Assembly (NCBI RefSeq): GCF_900113665.1
Contig: NZ_FOQD01000003.1
Coordinates: 124,001 to 188,000 of the forward strand
DNA length: 64,000 nt
Source of the DNA: Planctomicrobium piriforme
GTDB lineage: Bacteria > Planctomycetota > Planctomycetia > Planctomycetales > Planctomycetaceae
Direction of reading: 5' to 3'
Part shown: in pieces, positions 34,352-42,488 of the stretch
Layout of the letters: each line of letters opens with the position of its first letter
Position numbering within the stretch: the stretch's first letter is position 1
Translations under genes and position numbers: made by a program
Notes under the pieces: generated by a model
Seen by the model: the letters and a program-made list of their open reading frames with translations, nothing else
Told to the model about the DNA's origin: nothing
Databases searched by the model: none

Positions 34352-34470
34352 ATTTGTCATTTGTCATTTGTCATTTGTCATTTGTCATTTGTCATTTGTC
34401 ATTTGTCATTTGTCATTTGTCATTTGTCATTTGTCATTTGTCATTTGTCATTTGTCATTTGTCATTTGTC
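34352..34470. repeat. Tandem 7-bp repeat (ATTTGTC)17
   Basis: Seventeen perfect units directly follow the terminator T tract. It has the same unit as 5754-5854. Confidence 0.96.
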
Positions 34471-34473
34471 ATT

Positions 34474-34501
34474 GGGATAGGGGATAGGGGATAGGGGATA
34501 G
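34474..34501. repeat. Tandem 7-bp repeat (GGGATAG)4
   Basis: Four perfect units follow the ATTTGTC array after three bases. Confidence 0.9.
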
Positions 34502-34527
34502 GCAAATAGAACCTGGTACTGACTAGA

Positions 34528-34569
34528 TCAACCCTCAACCTTCAACCTTCAACCCTCAACCTTTAACCT
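34528..34569. repeat. Tandem 7-bp repeat TCAACCC/TCAACCT, 6 units
   Basis: Six units end four bases before the asnB stop on the minus strand. They correspond to the array at 5885-5947. Confidence 0.9.
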
Positions 34570-34572
34570 TCA

Positions 34573-36537
34573 TCAACCCTCCGCCAACAGATCCTCCGGT
34601 GCGTGCAGTGGGACCGGTTCGTCGACGTAGACTCGGTGCCAGAGTTCCAGGCAGAGCAGGTTCCACAAGCGGTAGGCGTGGTCCCAGCGATTGTTGAGAT
34701 GTTCCTGAATCAGACGCTCGACTGCCTCTTTTCGAAATAAGCCCCTATCGAGACTGCGCTGCGAGAGCAGAAGATCGCTCAGCAATTGGCGATATTCATT
34801 CCGCATCCAGTGGTCGATCGGCACGCCGAAACCCATCTTTGGACGCTGCTGTATTGATGGGGGCAGCAAATCCTGAAATGTCTCGACGAGAATCTTCTTT
34901 CCGCGGCCCGGCTGAAACTTCAATTCGATCGGCATGCGGGCAGCCAGTTCGGCGACGCGGTGATCGAGAAACGGACTTCTGGCTTCCAGCGCGTAGGCCA
35001 TGCTGGCGATGTCGACCTTCGTCAGAATGTCGCAGGGAAGGTATGTCAGCACGTCGGCACAGGTCGTCCGAGTCACAAAGTCGCGATCCGGGCAGGCTGC
35101 ATAGGCCGCATGAATGAATTCGCCGCTATCGTACCCGTCGAGCTGCTGCAGGAACTCAGGCGTGTAGAGTTCATTACGCATCCGCTGATCGAAGATGCCA
35201 ATCCAGCGCAGATAACGCCGCTCCGGCGATTGACTGAGCGCTTCGATAAAACGCTTCGCTCGGCGGCCGATTGCTCCTTGCCGCGTCGAGGTCGGAATCT
35301 GCTGCCACATCCGCCATCCGAGTAGCGATTTGATGGGAGAAGGAAGCCAGTCGGACATCGCCGCCAGATGCACCGCCTGATACCGCGAATAGCCGGCAAA
35401 AAGTTCGTCCCCTCCATCGCCAGACAACGCAACCTTCACCACCTGTCTGGTCACTTCCGACAGGTACATCGTCGGAATGGCCGAGCTGTCGCCAAACGGT
35501 TCGTCGTAATGCCAGATCAGCTTGGGCAGCATTCCCAGCGCGCTCGGCTCGACGAGGTATTCATGGTGATCCGTTTTCAGATGTTCGGCGGCTTGCCTGG
35601 CAAAGCTCCGTTCGTCGAACTCCTTGATGGGAAACCCGATCGAAAACGTATGAATCGGCCGCTCGGACTGGCTCTGCATCAAGCCCGCAATGATCGTGGA
35701 GTCGATTCCTCCGGAGAGAAACGCCCCGACCGGCACGTCGGATCGCATCCGCAGCCGCACCGACTCGGTGAGCGTTGCCCGAAGTTCCTGTCTCCATTTT
35801 TCTGGCGAAAGGGGCGGCCCGGCTGGTTCGGCATACGGGGGCTCCCAATACCTGGAAACGGTCAGTTCGCCTTGTTCGAACACCGCGACATGCGCCGGAG
35901 GGAGCTTGTGATACCCCTTGAAGATCGTGTGGGGATGCGGCACATACTGATAAGTCAGAAACAGGTCGATGGAACGGGGGTCCACCTCGCGCGGCAGACC
36001 GGGAACCTGCAGAATCGCTTTCAGTTCGCTGCCAAACAGCAAACGCGAGCCGTCCTGCCGATAAAACAGCGGCTTCTGACCCATACGGTCGCGGGCGAGC
36101 AAGAGTCGACCGCGGCGCTGGTCCCAGACCGCGAAGGCAAACATCCCCCGCATCTTCTCGACGCAGCGCGGCCCCAGCTCTTCATAAAGATGGACGATGA
36201 CCTCAGTGTCGCTGGAGGTCGCGAGCTTGTGCCCGCGTGCGATCAGTTCTTCCCGCAGTTCCCGGTAGTTGTAAATCTCGCCGTTGAAGACGGTCCAGAC
36301 GGTGCCGTCTTCGTTTCCCAGCGGCTGATGTCCACCGCCGAGGTCGATGATCGACAGTCGGCGATGGCCGAGTCCGCACTGGGCGGAGACCGCCTGGCCT
36401 CCTTCCAGATCGCTGGAGAAGAGCAACCCGTAGTCGTCTGGTCCCCGGTGCTGAATGGCGGTGGTCATCCGGGTCAGCGTGTTGCGATCGACGGCGTCTT
36501 CAGGCCGACTCCAGACTGCACCAGCAATGCCACACAT
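34573..36537 (-). CDS. asnB: Glutamine-hydrolysing asparagine synthase
   Basis: AsnB makes asparagine from aspartate, ATP and glutamine-derived ammonia. The protein begins MCGIAG, so Cys2 becomes the N-terminal glutaminase nucleophile. IQHRGPDDYG, HRRLSIIDL and VFNGEIYNYRELR belong to the glutaminase domain. The synthetase PP-loop is FLSGGIDST, and ALSGDGGDELFAGYSRY and EARSPFLDHRVAE follow. The length of 654 residues fits the AsnB family used both in primary metabolism and in exopolysaccharide or lasso clusters. No such cluster is adjacent. Confidence 0.95.
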   Translation of the reverse strand: MCGIAGAVWSRPEDAVDRNTLTRMTTAIQHRGPDDYGLLFSSDLEGGQAVSAQCGLGHRRLSIIDLGGGHQPLGNEDGTVWTVFNGEIYNYRELREELIARGHKLATSSDTEVIVHLYEELGPRCVEKMRGMFAFAVWDQRRGRLLLARDRMGQKPLFYRQDGSRLLFGSELKAILQVPGLPREVDPRSIDLFLTYQYVPHPHTIFKGYHKLPPAHVAVFEQGELTVSRYWEPPYAEPAGPPLSPEKWRQELRATLTESVRLRMRSDVPVGAFLSGGIDSTIIAGLMQSQSERPIHTFSIGFPIKEFDERSFARQAAEHLKTDHHEYLVEPSALGMLPKLIWHYDEPFGDSSAIPTMYLSEVTRQVVKVALSGDGGDELFAGYSRYQAVHLAAMSDWLPSPIKSLLGWRMWQQIPTSTRQGAIGRRAKRFIEALSQSPERRYLRWIGIFDQRMRNELYTPEFLQQLDGYDSGEFIHAAYAACPDRDFVTRTTCADVLTYLPCDILTKVDIASMAYALEARSPFLDHRVAELAARMPIELKFQPGRGKKILVETFQDLLPPSIQQRPKMGFGVPIDHWMRNEYRQLLSDLLLSQRSLDRGLFRKEAVERLIQEHLNNRWDHAYRLWNLLCLELWHRVYVDEPVPLHAPEDLLAEG

Positions 36538-36681
36538 GGATGATGAATTCTCTGAGGATCACAAGTGACAGACGGGCTGAGCAGCCGCCGACGGACAGTT
36601 CCTTCCAGCGTAACGACTTCTGCGTCAGGTGACACCAGCAGGCAGTCTGCCTGGGCTGACAGTGAGTTCACAAAACAGAAA

Positions 36682-36708
36682 AACCCGCCGGGGTGCAGCC
36701 GGCGGGTT
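36682..36708 (-). terminator. Rho-independent terminator of the Flp-like pilin gene
   Basis: On the minus strand AACCCGCCGG-CTGCACC-CCGGCGGGTT is followed by TTTCTGTTTT. It starts 30 bases after the gene's stop codon. Confidence 0.85.
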
Positions 36709-36738
36709 GGAGCGAGTGAATTGCGAGCCAGCAGCTGA

Positions 36739-37086
36739 TTACCAGCCGTGGTGGCCGCCCTTCGGACCTTCCGCGACGGGAGCGTCACAGGTGATCTGGC
36801 ACTGATTGTTGTCGCACTCGTCAGCAGTGTCGGTGAAGGCCGAGCCGGCGAAAGAAGACTTCAAAGCGCCGTTGCTTTTGCAGGCATGGAAACCGCTGAA
36901 GCAATAGCTCTGATTCAGGGCCCCGATGGCGTCAGCCACGTCGTTGAGTTCCTGGACGACTGCATACTGCACTTCGCTGAGACCGACGATCAGGCCGATG
37001 ACGAGCAAGGTCGCCACGAGGACCAGTTCTGCCGAGATAATAAAACCTGCTTCATCGCGCAGCAGAGCTGCAAAAACGCTTGTCAT
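36739..37086 (-). CDS. Flp-like single-helix pilin with cysteine-rich tail
   Basis: The 115-residue product has a short N-terminal segment ending LLRDEAGFIISAELVLVA, then one long hydrophobic helix (LVLVATLLVIGLIVGLSEVQ). This resembles Flp/Fap pilins, with a Glu at the expected position. The soluble tail holds five cysteines (YCFSGFHAC, DECDNNQC, ITC) and ends GPKGGHHGW. No tad or cpa assembly genes are adjacent. It is transcribed alone and ended by a strong terminator. Pilin-like identity is likely, but the function is unknown. Confidence 0.7.
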   Translation of the reverse strand: MTSVFAALLRDEAGFIISAELVLVATLLVIGLIVGLSEVQYAVVQELNDVADAIGALNQSYCFSGFHACKSNGALKSSFAGSAFTDTADECDNNQCQITCDAPVAEGPKGGHHGW

Positions 37087-37703
37087 GACCGTGTCCCCTG
37101 TGTGATTGCTGTGTGTCTTTGAGAGCTGCTAACGCGTGCCGAGGTCATCTGAGATGGATGACTCAACCGGCTGTTTCAACCACCTGCCGAGGTGTTTGCA
37201 ACGTTTCTGACACAACGCAGAGGGCGTGCCTGAGACGAGAAGCATCGACGCAGTTCGGAACGTAAACCGCTGTCACAAAAGCACGTTGCAAGATTTTTCG
37301 AGGCGGGCGATAAGCAACGCACGCGGCCATTTGCGCAAAGCAGACGAAGCTCTTGAACAAACAAAACGTCAAGACTTCGAAGCGCAATAGAAAAGGGAAC
37401 CCGAGCCAGCTTCGGCAAGCCGGCTCAGGTCACAGGGGTCGCCGGCAGCAGCGGGGACACCGGAGCTCTCAGGTCCGGTCACTGCTGCCAACGTTGTAGA
37501 AAGTAAGCAGATCCGGTGCCTGATGCCGTCAGGATTCATCACGTTGACTGCCGTGGCGAGTTCGCAACACGGCGTAAACCGCAATCCAATTGAGGCTTGC
37601 GAAGTTCCCCGCAGATGCGGAGAGAAATTGTCGCCGTTCGGCAGCACGAATTGAGGCGTTTCGGCATCTTGACGTTTTGTTGCGTTGCTGACGCGGCAGC
37701 GCA
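37087..37703. other. 617-base gap, mostly unexplained
   Basis: An imperfect hairpin GAGCCAGCTT-CGGC-AAGCCGGCTC lies near 37403-37426. A possible minus-strand frame at 37369-37704 is listed separately. The part from 37087 to 37368 shows no gene and probably holds the promoter of the pilin gene. Confidence 0.35.
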
Positions 37704-37704
37704 T
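37369..37704 (-). CDS. Doubtful 111-residue frame coupled to the metallophosphoesterase gene
   Basis: Its ATG overlaps the phosphoesterase stop as TGATG, which would allow coupling. The translation (MRCRVSNATKRQDAETPQF through GSLFYCASKS) has no recognisable motif and little secondary-structure pattern. I list it only because of the overlap. Confidence 0.2.
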   Translation of the reverse strand: MRCRVSNATKRQDAETPQFVLPNGDNFSPHLRGTSQASIGLRFTPCCELATAVNVMNPDGIRHRICLLSTTLAAVTGPESSGVPAAAGDPCDLSRLAEAGSGSLFYCASKS

Positions 37705-38918
37705 CAGCCGCCAGACTGCAGAATCAGTCGCGTCATTTCCGGGCGGCAGCGATACCGCAAGGGGTGAATCCCGGCGAGCCCGCGCGAGACATGCAGCAGC
37801 GTGGGCGCTTCATAGAAAGTCCCCGAGGCATACTTGCAGCCGTACAGACTTGGTGAGAATACCGCTCCCAGGCCGGGGATGCGGACCTGACCGCCGTGAT
37901 TGTGCCCGGCGAGCATGAGATCGACTCCCTGCGCCCTGGCCCAGGCAATCGTGTCGGGAGCATGGCTCAGCAGCAGCAGGAAATCGGCGTCGCCGGGAAA
38001 TGTTGGATGTTCCCCAATCCACGGCGTCTCATCGCCCCCAATCGCGAGACGACGGCCATTGATCTCCAGAACTTCGCAACGGGAACCCAGATCGTGCCAG
38101 CCGAGACCGGTCAGCTTGGCGCGAGTCGGCTGGAAATCGGAATACCAGTCGTGATTCCCCAGGATGAAGTACCGTCCCAGCCGAGCCGGGATTCGATCAA
38201 GAGTCGACGGGAGCCAGTCCACCAGCGCGGGGTTATCGAGGAGGTCGCCTGTGAAGCAGACAAGGTCGACCTCTTCGCGACTCGCGATCTCCGCCGCCTG
38301 TTCGAAGTATTCTTTGCGAATTGTGCCTGAGAAATGCCAGTCGGAGAGATGCAGGATCGACAGCCCGTTCCATTCGACGGGCAGTTGCGGCAGGAGAAAT
38401 GTCTTCTGGCTCAGTTCCACCGAGAACTGCTCGTTGCCGGGGAATCGCACCAGCCGCGAATGAGGTCCGTGGCCGATGGGCTTCGACCCCAACTGGCGGG
38501 CAATATCGGTCACGGTCGACTGCTGGCGAATCTGCTGCCGCGGCGGACGGTAGGCCAGGTGTCGCACAATCGCCCAGGCAAGGCCGAAGACGCCCAGCGT
38601 GCAGATGCAAAACACCACCTGCCAGAAAGCATCGAGCGCGCTCCATGACCCGCCCAACAAGAGTTTCGGACCGGTGAGGCCGACGCGCCAGAGTACGATG
38701 CATGGAAAGGCAACGATTGCGAAGTCGTGCAGATGCCGGATCGGTTTGAGCGTGCGATCGTGCCAGGGCAGCCCATGCAAACGGTTGATCCCGCTGATCC
38801 AGAGTGTCGTGTGACCGGCGACGAAAATCAGCAGCAGCGTCGCGTTCATCCAGAACATGAAAGTCAACCGGGCCATCCATTGCGGAGTCGACAGCCCACT
38901 GACAGGGGACTGAATCAC
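37704..38918 (-). CDS. Membrane-bound calcineurin-like metallophosphoesterase
   Basis: The N-terminal 120 residues carry three or four membrane helices (FMFWMNATLLLIFVAGHTTL, FAIVAFPCIVLW, VFCICTLGVFGLAWAIV). The catalytic domain then shows the five metal motifs: LSDWHFSG, FTGDLLDN, ILGNHDWYSD, LLLSHAPD and LAGHNHGGQVRIPG. Together they bind two metals. The layout resembles YkuE/LpxG-like UDP-diacylglucosamine or phospholipid phosphoesterases, but the substrate is not shown. The length is 404 residues. Confidence 0.9.
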   Translation of the reverse strand: MIQSPVSGLSTPQWMARLTFMFWMNATLLLIFVAGHTTLWISGINRLHGLPWHDRTLKPIRHLHDFAIVAFPCIVLWRVGLTGPKLLLGGSWSALDAFWQVVFCICTLGVFGLAWAIVRHLAYRPPRQQIRQQSTVTDIARQLGSKPIGHGPHSRLVRFPGNEQFSVELSQKTFLLPQLPVEWNGLSILHLSDWHFSGTIRKEYFEQAAEIASREEVDLVCFTGDLLDNPALVDWLPSTLDRIPARLGRYFILGNHDWYSDFQPTRAKLTGLGWHDLGSRCEVLEINGRRLAIGGDETPWIGEHPTFPGDADFLLLLSHAPDTIAWARAQGVDLMLAGHNHGGQVRIPGLGAVFSPSLYGCKYASGTFYEAPTLLHVSRGLAGIHPLRYRCRPEMTRLILQSGG

Positions 38919-39022
38919 ACGAATCTTAACGGGTGTTTCGGCAACGTGGTGAGACTACGGTTCGCTGAAATCTCTGAAATGGAGAAAGTGGTCGAGCAGG
39001 ACAACCTCGACTTCAGGGGTGT

Positions 39023-39038
39023 CGGCACGCTTCTTGCG
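39023..39038 (+). promoter_or_regulatory. Candidate sigma-54 promoter before the transglutaminase cluster
   Basis: TCGGCACGCTTCTTGCG resembles the sigma-54 consensus TGGCACG-N4-TTGC. GG (39024-39025) and GC (39036-39037) have the required 12-base offset. It lies about 50 bases upstream of ATG 39086. Confidence 0.45.
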
Positions 39039-39085
39039 TTCGCCCACTGGCACAAGTTTCCCCACTTTAATCTCAGGAACGGGCA

Positions 39086-39943
39086 ATGCAATTTCAGGTT
39101 TTCAGTGAACTCGAGTACGAGGCGTCATTCCCCTCGACAATGATTTTGAACATCCACGCGCAACGCAATCCCTCACAAGAGATTGTGGAAGAAAAGCTGA
39201 CGCTGCTGCCGGAGTTGCAGAGCGAAGAAATCGTGGTCGGAGAGAACCGCTTTCTGCGTGTGCAGACCGGCGAATTGAAGAATTTCACAATTGTGTACGA
39301 AGCCACCGTCGACGTCGAATATGAATTATTGTCGGCCAAACAGATCGATCCGCTGCCGATCTCGGAATTCAGCCCGGAAGTGATTCCGTATCTGTTTCCG
39401 AGCCGCTATTGCCAGTCTGATCGACTCAGCCGCCTGGCATGGGATCTTTTTGGAAACATCAAGCGCCCCTACGACACGGTGATGGCGATTACGGACTGGA
39501 TTTACGACAATGTGGAGTACATGCCGGGGACAACCAACTCGCAGACTTCGGCCTACGACACCGTGACCCAGCGTACGGGAGTGTGTCGAGATTTCGCTCA
39601 TCTCGGCATCGCGCTCTGCCGGGCACTGAACATTCCGGCCCGATATTTCACCGGCTATGCTTATCAGCTCGATCCGCCCGACTTCCACGCCTTGTTTGAG
39701 GCGTTCATCGGCGGGAGCTGGATCATTTTCGACGCGACGCGTCTTTCTTCCCCGAACGGACTGGTAAAAATTGGCAATGGTCGGGACGCCGCTGAAGCGG
39801 CCGTTTCGAGCATCTTTGGCCGAGTTGAAGGGAAGTCGATGACGGTGCGGTGCGAACTCGTGCCGGGCCAGGACTACAAACCGATGAATCGCCGGCAACT
39901 GGGACACAAAGGAGTGTCTCTGGAGACCGTCGAACAAGCCTGA
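39086..39943 (+). CDS. Transglutaminase-like cysteine protease-fold protein (first)
   Basis: It has a bacterial transglutaminase-like core. The catalytic Cys is in RTGVCRDFAHLGIALCRA, the His in DFHALFEAFIGG and the Asp in WIIFDATRL. The N-terminal 110 residues form the usual beta-rich Transglut_N-like domain. AGGA precedes ATG 39086 by about 7 bases. The length is 285 residues with no signal peptide. A second homologous gene follows at 40052 on the same strand. Such genes often sit beside an Alpha-E protein and an ATP-grasp protein for peptide modification, but those are absent here. Confidence 0.9.
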   Translation: MQFQVFSELEYEASFPSTMILNIHAQRNPSQEIVEEKLTLLPELQSEEIVVGENRFLRVQTGELKNFTIVYEATVDVEYELLSAKQIDPLPISEFSPEVIPYLFPSRYCQSDRLSRLAWDLFGNIKRPYDTVMAITDWIYDNVEYMPGTTNSQTSAYDTVTQRTGVCRDFAHLGIALCRALNIPARYFTGYAYQLDPPDFHALFEAFIGGSWIIFDATRLSSPNGLVKIGNGRDAAEAAVSSIFGRVEGKSMTVRCELVPGQDYKPMNRRQLGHKGVSLETVEQA

Positions 39944-40051
39944 TGATAGGCAGTTGCACTGCCGCCTCAGCAAAAATGAGACGGCAGTCACAAAACAGGG
40001 AGACGCGAGCATTCCAGGCGGTCACTCGTCTGGAATGCTCACGGAAACAGG

Positions 40052-40930
40052 ATGGGCAGACTGAGAATTCAACACGAGTCAATTTACCGCTATGCGCGGA
40101 ACGTTTCCTTTGGCCGGCACCGGCTGGTTCTGCGGCCGAGGGAAGGGCACGATCTGTACGTCGAGAGCTTCGCACTGGAGATTCGTCCGGCACATCGGCT
40201 CGTTTGGGCCAGGGATGTTTTTGGCAATTCCGTCGGCATCGTCGACTTCACGGAGGACGCCAACGAACTGACCGTCAGCACGGATCTGGTGGTGGTCAGA
40301 CGGCCGAAGTTTCCCACAGAGATTCCTCACGAACCCTGGCAAGTGAGCTACCCGGTCGCTTACGACCCGCTGGAAACGACCATAGCCGCGGCTTACCAGT
40401 CACTTTCGTATCCCGACGATCTCGAAACGTTGCGTGAGTGGCTCAAGGCATCGAGTGGGGAAATCAATCCCTATGATGCAGAGCGGACCGTTTTTGCCCT
40501 CGGGGCCAGGATCTACAAGGAGATCCGCTATCAGCGGAGAATGGAAAAAGGGGTCCAGACGCCAGCCCAGACGATTCAACTGGGGTCGGGCTCGTGCCGG
40601 GACATGGCGACGCTGTTGATGGAAGCGGCCCGTTCCATGGGAATCGCCGCCCGCTTCGCCAGCGGCTATCTCGACTGCATGGCGTCCGAGGCCGGACGGG
40701 CGTCAATGCACGCCTGGACCGAAATTTACCTGCCCACGCTGGGCTGGAGGGGGTTCGATCCGACGATTGGCGAGCCGACCTCGCTGAAGCATGTTGTGGT
40801 CGGAGTCAGCAATCATCCTCGCGGGGTGATGCCCATTTCAGGTATGTTTAGCGGTACGGCGGGCGATTATCTGCAGATGACGGCAACCGTCCGCATCGAA
40901 AAGCTCGTGCCCGAACGGGCCACGGCGTAA
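40052..40930 (+). CDS. Transglutaminase-like cysteine protease-fold protein (second)
   Basis: The N-terminal domain RIQHESIYRYARNVSFGRHR is the classical Transglut_N start. The core has the catalytic Cys in LGSGSCRDMATLLMEAAR, the His in SMHAWTEIYLPTLGW and the Asp in GFDPTIGEP. It ends with a family-type segment on cell-surface peptides (GDYLQMTATVRIEKL). It has 292 residues, is cytoplasmic, and lies 108 bases after the first transglutaminase gene. It is more typical of the family than the first copy, so the two are probably old paralogues. Confidence 0.92.
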   Translation: MGRLRIQHESIYRYARNVSFGRHRLVLRPREGHDLYVESFALEIRPAHRLVWARDVFGNSVGIVDFTEDANELTVSTDLVVVRRPKFPTEIPHEPWQVSYPVAYDPLETTIAAAYQSLSYPDDLETLREWLKASSGEINPYDAERTVFALGARIYKEIRYQRRMEKGVQTPAQTIQLGSGSCRDMATLLMEAARSMGIAARFASGYLDCMASEAGRASMHAWTEIYLPTLGWRGFDPTIGEPTSLKHVVVGVSNHPRGVMPISGMFSGTAGDYLQMTATVRIEKLVPERATA

Positions 40931-40998
40931 TAAAAGATTTCTCAACAGGCTTCCTGCGTGCAACTCCGCAGGAAAATCAGAAAAGGGTGGGCAGGCCG

Positions 40999-41898
40999 AT
41001 GCGTCAATTGACCGCAGCGGGAAACAAGGCAATCGATGATCTGGCGGAGCGGCACGGCTTCTCGCGCGACGCTGTACAGCACATGCTGGAGGCCGTGGTG
41101 AACGGCAACGGCAGCATGGCTCAGTTCAATCACTACGAATTCGGCGGCTCGGGCCAGTGGATGTGGGGCGGCATGACAATGCTGTCGGACATGTTCAATC
41201 ACGGACTTAAAAGCCGCGTCGACGGGCTCTGCAACGAACTGTCGCGACTCGTGGCCGACGGAACCATGCAGACCGCGCCGATGTCGTCGCAGTCGCAATC
41301 GCAGTCTGGATCGGGCGGATTTGGAAATTCGCAGAGCCAGTACTCGGGGTCTGGTTCGTTTGGGAATCAGAACAGTCTGTTTGTCCCGCAGCAGGGATAC
41401 GGCAACTGGTGGCCGGACGATCTCGGTTCACCCAGCAGCACCGGCAGCCAGAATCACATTCGCTATGCCTATTTCGCGAATTCGCATCGCCTGGCGATCG
41501 AACTGGGCGGCAAGGTGACCGTTTACGACACGCTGAATCACCAGATCTACGGGTTCTCGCAGCAGCAGTCAGGCGACTCGTCGCTGACGTTTACGAGCCA
41601 GAACGGCGTCGTTTCTGTGTCGTCGCTGCCGGTGATCTCCGGCGGAGACAAACCTGCCTTTGAGCCGGCGCCGCAGTACTCAACGTCACAGTCTTCTGCG
41701 TCGAACTCTTTTGTCGAGTCGCCGACGCCCCAGACTACTCCCAAGTGGGAAGCAGCTCCGATGGCGGTCAACGACCAGTCTAGTAACGGGAGTGATGTGT
41801 TCGCAGCGCTCGAACGCCTGGGAGCGCTGCGCGACAAGAACATTCTCACCGAAGACGAGTTCGCGACTAAGAAGGCCGAACTGCTGAAACGGTTGTAA
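40999..41898 (+). CDS. SHOCT-domain protein
   Basis: ATG 40999 (MRQLTAAGNKAIDDLAERHG) is preferred over a GTG at 40987. The N-terminal 75 residues (FSRDAVQHMLEAVVNGNGSM, WMWGGMTMLSDMFNHGL) form a conserved N-terminal region found with SHOCT domains. A Ser/Gln/Gly-rich linker leads to a beta domain. The last 30 residues (LERLGALRDKNILTEDEFAT) are a SHOCT short helical-hairpin domain, used for oligomer or membrane contacts. It follows the two transglutaminases on the same strand and may be their partner. Length 299 residues. Confidence 0.85.
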   Translation: MRQLTAAGNKAIDDLAERHGFSRDAVQHMLEAVVNGNGSMAQFNHYEFGGSGQWMWGGMTMLSDMFNHGLKSRVDGLCNELSRLVADGTMQTAPMSSQSQSQSGSGGFGNSQSQYSGSGSFGNQNSLFVPQQGYGNWWPDDLGSPSSTGSQNHIRYAYFANSHRLAIELGGKVTVYDTLNHQIYGFSQQQSGDSSLTFTSQNGVVSVSSLPVISGGDKPAFEPAPQYSTSQSSASNSFVESPTPQTTPKWEAAPMAVNDQSSNGSDVFAALERLGALRDKNILTEDEFATKKAELLKRL

Positions 41899-41929
41899 AC
41901 CAGTCGGAACTGCGTCATCGTGAAGGCGA

Positions 41930-41963
41930 AGTGCCGGTCAGCAATGGCCGGCACTGTTATTTT
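41930..41963 (+). terminator. Rho-independent terminator after the SHOCT gene
   Basis: AGTGCCGG (41930-41937) pairs with CCGGCACT (41948-41955) over a 10-base loop and is followed by GTTATTTT. Confidence 0.7.
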
Positions 41964-41990
41964 CTTACCGCTGTTTGCCTGAGGCCTGCC

Positions 41991-42380
41991 ATGTCGACCG
42001 CACCGAAGCCGGCGCCTTCCGTGTTGCTACTCTGCCGAGATCTGTTCTTTTCCAGCCAACTCCATGGCGCCGTGCAGCGTGCAGGTCTGGTGGGAAGAAC
42101 ATGCCTGTCAAACTCAGGGTGCATCGATCAGCTGGCGCTCGGTGGGATCCGCGACATCATCGTCGACATGGAGACCCCGGATCTCGATCTTCCGGCGCTG
42201 CGTGCCGCGGCGGGGTCTGGCTGCCGGATCACCGTTTTCGCGCCCCACGTCAAAGAAGAACTGTTTGCCAAAGCCGAACAGGCTGGCTGCGACGCCATCC
42301 TCACCCGCGGCCAGGCCTCCAGCCAACTCGACCGAATGCTGAAGACCTGGAACGCCCCGCCGCCGGATGGCAATTCCTGA
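41991..42380 (+). CDS. Small response-regulator-like protein
   Basis: The 129-residue product folds like a degenerate receiver domain: SVLLLCRDLFFSSQLHGAV (beta1/alpha1), IRDIIVDMETPDLDLPALRA (beta3, with Asp in DMETPDLD) and ITVFAPHVKEELFAKAEQAG (beta4/alpha4) followed by CDAILTRGQ. There is no clear phosphoacceptor context and no output domain. ATG 41991 is chosen because it follows the preceding terminator. A frame extending to 41931 starts inside that terminator. Partner unknown. Confidence 0.7.
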   Translation: MSTAPKPAPSVLLLCRDLFFSSQLHGAVQRAGLVGRTCLSNSGCIDQLALGGIRDIIVDMETPDLDLPALRAAAGSGCRITVFAPHVKEELFAKAEQAGCDAILTRGQASSQLDRMLKTWNAPPPDGNS

Positions 42381-42401
42381 TTTCAACGGGCCACTAACAG
42401 A

Positions 42402-42434
42402 AAAAGCCTGCTCTTCCAGTTGGAAGAGCAGGCC
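42402..42434 (-). terminator. Terminator of the first duplicated DUF1559 gene
   Basis: On the minus strand GCCTGCTCTTCC / GGAAGAGCAGGC is a perfect 12-bp stem with a 4-base loop followed by TTTTTC. The duplicate copy is at 43963-43997. Confidence 0.85.
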
Positions 42435-42488
42435 GGAATTGTCATCCCGAAATCAGACGAGCGTCAGCAAACCGACGCCAATTCTGAT

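Noticed and set aside
34352..34470. Possible CRISPR array
   Set aside because: The unit is 7 bases with no spacers and there are no cas genes.
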